Assembly (NCBI GenBank): GCA_003001975.1
Contig: PVUG01000001.1
Span: forward strand, 124,001-188,000
DNA: 64,000 nucleotides
Direction: 5' to 3'
Origin: Martelella mediterranea
Lineage (GTDB): Bacteria > Pseudomonadota > Alphaproteobacteria > Rhizobiales > Rhizobiaceae
The notes under the pieces are model-generated. The model was not told where the DNA came from. It searched no databases and saw only the letters and a list, made by a program, of their open reading frames with translations. Shown in pieces: positions 57,613-64,000 of the stretch (its first letter is position 1; each line of letters opens with the position of its first letter). Made by a program: the position numbers and the translations under genes.

Positions 57613-58494
57613 TCACCCCTTGAGCAGAAGCGTCACCCAGCCTTCGCGCCAATAGGTGCGCACATGGCGCATGCCCTGTGCATTATAGGCGGCAAGCACC
57701 TTCCAGCGCTGCGTTTCCAGAATGCCCGACAGGATCACCGATCCGCCGGGCGCCAGATTGGCACGCACCCCCGGCGCCAGCTTCATCAGCGGGCGGGCAA
57801 GAATATTGGCAATCACCAGGTCGAAGGGGCCGTGTTCGGCAAAGGCCGCGTGGTGAAAGCCGGGTGCCGTGACGAAATCGACACCGGAAACAATACCGTT
57901 TCCGCGCGCATTATAGCGGGCCACCTTAACGGCAACATCATCGATATCGGTTGCAAGAACGGGAATCGGCCTGAGCTTGCGCACGGCCATGGCCAGAACG
58001 CCGGTGCCGGTGCCGAGATCGAGCGCATTGCGCGGGGCCTCGGCCTTCAGCACCGTATCGATCATCTCCAGGCAGCCGGCCGTGGTGCCGTGATGGCCGG
58101 TGCCGAAGGCCTGCCCGGCCTCGATCTGCAGCGCGATATCGCCTGCGCGACGGTCTTCGCGGTCATGCGCGCCATGCACCAGAAAGCGGCCGGCACGCAC
58201 GGGCTTCAGCCCTTCCAGAGACTTGGCGATCCAGTCGACATCGGGAATGATCTCCTTTTCGACATCGGGTCTTTCGCCCGCCCCGAAAATCGCAAGGGCG
58301 CTGTCAAACACCTGCCGCAGCGCGTCTTCCTCTTCGGCTTCCAGATAGACCGAGGCTTCCCAGATACAGGCCTTCTCATCGATTTCCATCGTTGCCAGCG
58401 CATAGGGCTCCTCGCCCAGAAGCTCCGAAAGCGCATCAAGAACGCGGCCCGCGCCGGCCTCATCGGTGGTGACGTAAAGACGGATCTGGCTCAC
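57613..58494 (-). CDS. prmA: Ribosomal protein L11 methyltransferase
   Basis: Transfers methyl groups from S-adenosylmethionine to L11. It has 293 residues. The SAM-binding loop is LDLGTGTGVLAMA near residue 155 and the catalytic block LVIANILARPLMKLAP near residue 225; the preceding GQAFGTGHHGTTAGCLE is the PrmA signature. The start is GTG at 58494. It stands between the GlxA regulator and the SCO gene. Confidence 0.94.
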   Translation of the reverse strand: MSQIRLYVTTDEAGAGRVLDALSELLGEEPYALATMEIDEKACIWEASVYLEAEEEDALRQVFDSALAIFGAGERPDVEKEIIPDVDWIAKSLEGLKPVRAGRFLVHGAHDREDRRAGDIALQIEAGQAFGTGHHGTTAGCLEMIDTVLKAEAPRNALDLGTGTGVLAMAVRKLRPIPVLATDIDDVAVKVARYNARGNGIVSGVDFVTAPGFHHAAFAEHGPFDLVIANILARPLMKLAPGVRANLAPGGSVILSGILETQRWKVLAAYNAQGMRHVRTYWREGWVTLLLKG

Positions 58495-58568
58495 TGGGGT
58501 CTGCCTCTGTTGCTGACGGAACGGTTTGCTGACTGGCGATACTGCCGCTGGCCCGTCAAGGCAAGCCC

Positions 58569-59165
58569 TCAGTCGAGCAGGTTTTCAAGCTTCTGAACCG
58601 CGACATCCGGGTCTTCGCCGTAGGCGATCGTGCCTTGCAGCACACCGCCATCATTGAGCAGGAAAACCGCGGCATTGTGGTTCATGGTATAGTCGCCGTC
58701 GGGCTGATTGGGGTCGAGCGGCACTTTCTCGTAGTAAATGCCGAAGTCATCGACCATCGCCAGCACCTTTTCCGGATCGCCCGAAATCGAACCGATCCTG
58801 TCGGAGACATTGGAAATATAGCGCTGCATGATTTCCGGCGTATCGCGCGCGGGATCGACGGTGATCCAGTAGGCATTGATCCTGTCGCCGTCGGGATCGA
58901 CCTCATGGAGCCAGCCGTTCATTTCGAAAAGCGTCGTCGGGCAGACCTCCGGGCAATGGGTGAAGCCGAAGAAGATCGCCGTCGGCTTTTCCCTGAGCGC
59001 CTGCTCGGTGATCGTGGAACCGTCACCTGCCGTCAGCTGAAACTCCGGGCCGAAGGGGACGTTCATCATCTCCTCGTTGGTCTGGCCGATTTCATAGACC
59101 AGCCAGACGATCAGCCCGCAAATGACAAGAACGGAAGCCCAGAGTACACGCCGAAACGTCTTCAT
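58569..59165 (-). CDS. SCO family protein (copper chaperone for cytochrome oxidase)
   Basis: A membrane-anchored thioredoxin-fold protein of 198 residues that delivers copper to the CuA site of cytochrome c oxidase. One N-terminal helix (VLWASVLVICGLIVWLVYEI) is followed by the copper motif CPEVCP (Cys71, Cys75) and a later histidine in TMNHNAAVF near residue 163. The ATG at 59165 is used. Downstream gene in the run is prmA. Confidence 0.93.
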   Translation of the reverse strand: MKTFRRVLWASVLVICGLIVWLVYEIGQTNEEMMNVPFGPEFQLTAGDGSTITEQALREKPTAIFFGFTHCPEVCPTTLFEMNGWLHEVDPDGDRINAYWITVDPARDTPEIMQRYISNVSDRIGSISGDPEKVLAMVDDFGIYYEKVPLDPNQPDGDYTMNHNAAVFLLNDGGVLQGTIAYGEDPDVAVQKLENLLD

Positions 59166-59193
59166 ATCCTAATTCCCTTCGCCAGAACCGGCC

Positions 59194-59718
59194 TCACGTC
59201 TCCAGCAGACCATGCCGGCGATGCCATTCCTCGATCGAAAGTTCCGGATAACCTTCGAAATGAACATGGCCCTCGCCTTCCGGCACATCGACCCAGGCGG
59301 CCTTCGATCCGAGCATGATATGCACGATTTCCGGCGGCCGCGGCAAGGGCGTATCGACGACGGAAGCGACCGGGTGAACCAGTTCCGGCCAGCGCGCGTC
59401 ATAAAGATAAAGCGCCGTGCCGCAATTTCCGCAGAAATGCCGCTCGGCCTCGCTTTCGCCGTCATGCATGCGGGCGTGATAGAAGCGCTTGTGCTCCGCA
59501 CCCGAAACCGACAGCGTTGCGGCGTCGCCTGCGAGATTGATGGCAAAGCCCCCGCCCCCGCCGGTTTTGCGGCAGATGCTGCAATAGCAGCGCATATAGG
59601 GATAAGGCGTCCTGCTCTCGACGGAAAAGTGAATTTTGCCGCACTGGCAACTGCAATCGAGTCTGATGGTCTCTCTCCCTGTTTCCGTCTGTTCGCCTTG
59701 CCTATTCCGGCGCGCCAT
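59194..59718 (-). CDS. GFA-family zinc protein
   Basis: A second protein of the GFA/CENP-V fold, 174 residues. Zinc ligands are visible as CSCQCGKIHF, RCYCSICRKTGG and FCGNCGTALYLY. It is only distantly similar to the one in the nuo operon. The ATG at 59718 overlaps the 3-prime end of the creA gene by 17 bases, implying one transcript. The function is unknown; as in the other copy, the family name does not prove formaldehyde chemistry. Confidence 0.88.
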   Translation of the reverse strand: MARRNRQGEQTETGRETIRLDCSCQCGKIHFSVESRTPYPYMRCYCSICRKTGGGGGFAINLAGDAATLSVSGAEHKRFYHARMHDGESEAERHFCGNCGTALYLYDARWPELVHPVASVVDTPLPRPPEIVHIMLGSKAAWVDVPEGEGHVHFEGYPELSIEEWHRRHGLLET

Positions 59719-60187
59719 TCTCCCAGACGACGTCCTGGCCGTAAAGCGGCACGGTCGACATCGACATCTTCGCCGAGCCCTCGGTGATTTCGCGGGTATG
59801 GGCCAGATAGATCAGCGTGTTGTTGGCGCGATCAAAGATCCTGTTGATCACAAGGTTCTTGAAGATCAGCGAGCGCCCCTGCTTGAACACCTCCTCGCCA
59901 TCCATGCCGAGATCGATATCGCCAATCCGGATCGGCCCGGTCTGGCGGCAGGCGATGGAGGAATTGGACGGGTCCTCGAACCAGTTGCCCTTCGACAGCC
60001 GGTCGATCACCGAACGGTCGAAATAGGCGATGTGACAGGTCACGCCATCGATTTCCGGGTCGTGCAGCGCCTCGATTTCGATATCGTTGCCGACCCAGTC
60101 GACCCCGACCTCACCCACCTGTTCGGCGCTTGCGGCAGTCGCCATCAGCGCCAGCCCCGCAATGAGGGAAACCATATATCCACGCAT
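59702..60187 (-). CDS. creA: CreA-family protein
   Basis: A secreted or periplasmic protein of 161 residues of the CreA family; its function is unknown although E. coli creA lies next to the CreBC two-component system. The signal peptide ends at ATAASA. Conserved parts are DPEIDGVTCHIAYFDR, SSIACRQTGPI and the hydrophobic SLIFKNLVINRIFD. I chose the ATG at 60187 with GGAGGG upstream; the frame extends 34 codons further with no ribosome-binding site. Confidence 0.9.
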   Translation of the reverse strand: MRGYMVSLIAGLALMATAASAEQVGEVGVDWVGNDIEIEALHDPEIDGVTCHIAYFDRSVIDRLSKGNWFEDPSNSSIACRQTGPIRIGDIDLGMDGEEVFKQGRSLIFKNLVINRIFDRANNTLIYLAHTREITEGSAKMSMSTVPLYGQDVVWENGAPE

Positions 60188-60264
60188 GCCCGCACCCTCC
60201 GTATGTTTCTTCGATACCTCAGCAGATAAGAGCGCACGCCGGTTTTGCAAGCAGACCGGACGTC

Positions 60265-62451
<2,187 letters not shown>

Positions 62452-62480
62452 TTAGAGCATCTGGCGCGCGCTCGGCAAGC

Positions 62481-63329
62481 TCAAAGACCGGCAGACGCCG
62501 AAACACCCTCGCCGGTCGCGCTCTCGCCCTTCAGCACCGCTGTGTTGAGCAGCGCCGTCAACGGCAGATGGTCGGATGCCGCCCGCGCCAGAAGCGAATC
62601 ATGAACGGCAAGATCGGCCACCAACCCATCGCGATTGGCGATGATCCGGTCGAGCGCCAGCACCGGCCAGCGGGCGGGAAAGCTCGCGCGCGCCGGCGGC
62701 AGAGACCCGAATGCCTGTTCAAACTTCTTCAGCGCCGAACCGTCGCCAAGCCGCCATTCATTCATGTCGCCCATGATCACCGACGGCGCTTCGACGCGGC
62801 GGCCGAGCATGCCGATGATATGATCCGCCTGCTGACGCCGCGCCCAGCGTAAAAGCCCCAGATGCACGGCGGCAACCCGGAGCGACAGGCCGTTGTTGAG
62901 CGCGATATCGGTGACCAGCGCGCCGCGCGGCTCAAGCCCCGGCAGTTTCTCGCGGTGGATATCGCGCACCGCGCCATCCCGAAACAGCAGCACATTGCCG
63001 TGCCAGCCATGAGCGCGGGCGCTTGCCTGCACAGGCACGGCCACCAGGCCGGTCTCGGCCTCGACCCGCTTCAGGTCTAAAAGCCCGGTGCGCTCGCCGA
63101 AGCGGGTATCGGCCTCCTGCAGGGCGATCAGGTCGGGACTGATTTCGCGAATCACTTCGAAGATGCGCTCCGGATCGCAGCGTCCATCAACCCCGACGCA
63201 TTTATGCACATTGTAGGTCGCAACCTTCAGCCCGTCTCCGGCCATGGGAACGGCCTTGTCCGGGCGTTTTCCATTTTCGCGGAAGGACCGCATCACGGCA
63301 TTGGCAAGAGGGGATTTGATCGGGCTCAT
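62481..63329 (-). CDS. Endonuclease/exonuclease/phosphatase family protein
   Basis: A metal-dependent hydrolase of 282 residues in the EEP fold. Catalytic motifs are visible: TYNVHKCVGVDGR near residue 38, LIALQEADTRFG near 67 (Glu), VIMGDMNEWR near 185 and ASDHLPLTAL near 250. Next to a phospholipase-D/cardiolipin-synthase-type gene, as is common in rhizobia, which suggests a link to phospholipid or membrane metabolism; the substrate is unknown. The start ATG at 63329 is used. Polarity: ligA lies downstream. Confidence 0.88.
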   Translation of the reverse strand: MSPIKSPLANAVMRSFRENGKRPDKAVPMAGDGLKVATYNVHKCVGVDGRCDPERIFEVIREISPDLIALQEADTRFGERTGLLDLKRVEAETGLVAVPVQASARAHGWHGNVLLFRDGAVRDIHREKLPGLEPRGALVTDIALNNGLSLRVAAVHLGLLRWARRQQADHIIGMLGRRVEAPSVIMGDMNEWRLGDGSALKKFEQAFGSLPPARASFPARWPVLALDRIIANRDGLVADLAVHDSLLARAASDHLPLTALLNTAVLKGESATGEGVSASAGL

Positions 63330-63381
63330 CGTTTCACTTTGGAAGAATGATCGGCAATAGCAAGCTTATAGTGGGTATCTT

Positions 63382-64000
63382 TCAAAGATACGGCAAGCCC
63401 AGCCACAAAATCCGGTCGCGCAGGCGATAGACAAAGGGGCGCTCGCGAAGCGCCTTCCGCAACACCTGGGTCGAGCGCTCGCGCGCTGCAGCGATCCGCG
63501 CCTCGATCTCACCGGCAAAGCCGATGTCGAAGACCTCCAGATCGGTCTCGAAGTTCAGCCGGAGAGACCGCGAATCCAGATTGGAAGACCCGAGATAGGA
63601 CCATTTTCCGTCAACAGTCATCAGCTTGGAGTGGTTGAACGGCCCGTTATCACGCCAGATCCGGCAACCGTTTTCGATGATCTCGTCGAACTGCGCCGTC
63701 ATCGCCCGGTCAACAAGGCCGAGATTGTTCTTGCCCGGCACGATGATGTCCACCGTCACGCCGCGCCGCGCCGCCGTTGCAAGGGCGGAGACAAGATCAC
63801 GATCGGGCAGGAAATAGGGCGACATGATCAGCACCCGGTCCTCGGCGACCGAAAGCGCGCCCATGATCATGTTGTTGTTGTTGGAAAGGTTGCGGTCCGG
63901 GCCGGACGGCACCACGCGGGCAATCAGCGGGCCCTCATCGGACGAGGTTTCGGCAATGCTCCAGGCATCGCCATCCAGCGTCTCGTGCGTTTCGAAATAC
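63382..64000 (-). CDS. Phospholipase D family protein, cardiolipin synthase type (partial, C-terminal part)
   Basis: Only the last 206 or so residues are present; the frame is open through the right edge of the window, so the true start lies outside. One HKD motif is visible as HSKLMTVDGKWSYLGSSNLD; the first of the two motifs would be outside. The stretch LIMSPYFLPDRDLVSALATAARRGVTVDIIV is typical of cardiolipin synthase ClsA-type enzymes that link two phosphatidylglycerols. A cardiolipin synthase role is likely but a related PLD enzyme is possible. Confidence 0.85.
   Translation of the reverse strand, partial: YFETHETLDGDAWSIAETSSDEGPLIARVVPSGPDRNLSNNNNMIMGALSVAEDRVLIMSPYFLPDRDLVSALATAARRGVTVDIIVPGKNNLGLVDRAMTAQFDEIIENGCRIWRDNGPFNHSKLMTVDGKWSYLGSSNLDSRSLRLNFETDLEVFDIGFAGEIEARIAAARERSTQVLRKALRERPFVYRLRDRILWLGLPYL

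Overview
The window reads as a chromosome segment of an alphaproteobacterium of the order Hyphomicrobiales (Rhizobiales), most likely Rhizobiaceae or a close relative. The support is the 14-subunit-type nuo operon with a long NuoE, a zur-znuBC/znuA layout with a His-rich ZnuA, ExoD, an HlyU-family protein, purL-bolA-grxD gene order, a VtlR-like LysR regulator, and two promoters matching the alphaproteobacterial EcfG stress sigma factor. Genus cannot be fixed from sequence alone. Nearly everything is ordinary chromosomal coding DNA; I see no prophage, CRISPR array, conjugative element or transposase.

Layout. 1-11548 (minus strand) is a nuo operon, nuoA to nuoL, cut by the left edge inside nuoL. 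Two non-subunit genes sit in it: a GFA-type zinc protein between nuoC and nuoD and a pentapeptide-repeat protein between nuoF and nuoG. 11960-12757 holds tRNA-Asp and tRNA-Val on either side of a 262-bp element with terminal inverted repeats. 13.0-19.5 kb carries a small zinc-ribbon membrane protein, HlyU, IlvA, TrkH, PurL and BolA, followed by GrxD. 20.1-22.7 kb has two tandem paralogous drug-efflux transporters, then a secreted protein made of 14-residue repeats behind an EcfG-type promoter. 23.9-29.2 kb has an IMPase, rpsD, glsA, ttcA and gnd. 29.3-33.3 kb has two membrane diguanylate cyclases flanking an FAH-family hydrolase and a gamma-carbonic anhydrase.

33.3-36.5 kb is the zinc uptake locus: zur-znuB-znuC divergent from znuA across two tandem Zur-box-like palindromes. 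36.5-45.6 kb is a sugar locus: an aldo/keto reductase and then a minus-strand operon of ABC binding protein, two permeases, ATPase, TIM-barrel isomerase and Gfo/Idh dehydrogenase, with a divergent LacI regulator. 45.6-50.1 kb has a DUF454 membrane protein, the second copy of the inverted-repeat element, and a 1231-residue AsmA-like protein whose stop codon touches that element. 50.2-54.0 kb has a GlcD-type FAD oxidase, a fructosamine-kinase-like protein and a second Gfo/Idh enzyme. 54-57.6 kb has an entericidin (second EcfG promoter), ExoD, a VtlR-like LysR with a divergent 55-residue protein, and a GlxA-type AraC regulator. 57.6-64 kb has PrmA, SCO, another GFA protein, CreA, LigA, an endonuclease/exonuclease/phosphatase-family protein and a phospholipase-D-family protein cut by the right edge.

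The most unusual items are the paired, highly structured inverted-repeat element, the 14-residue-repeat secreted protein with its stress promoter, and the accessory genes or domain inside the complex I operon. None of these amounts to a proven new system; they are the best leads the window offers.
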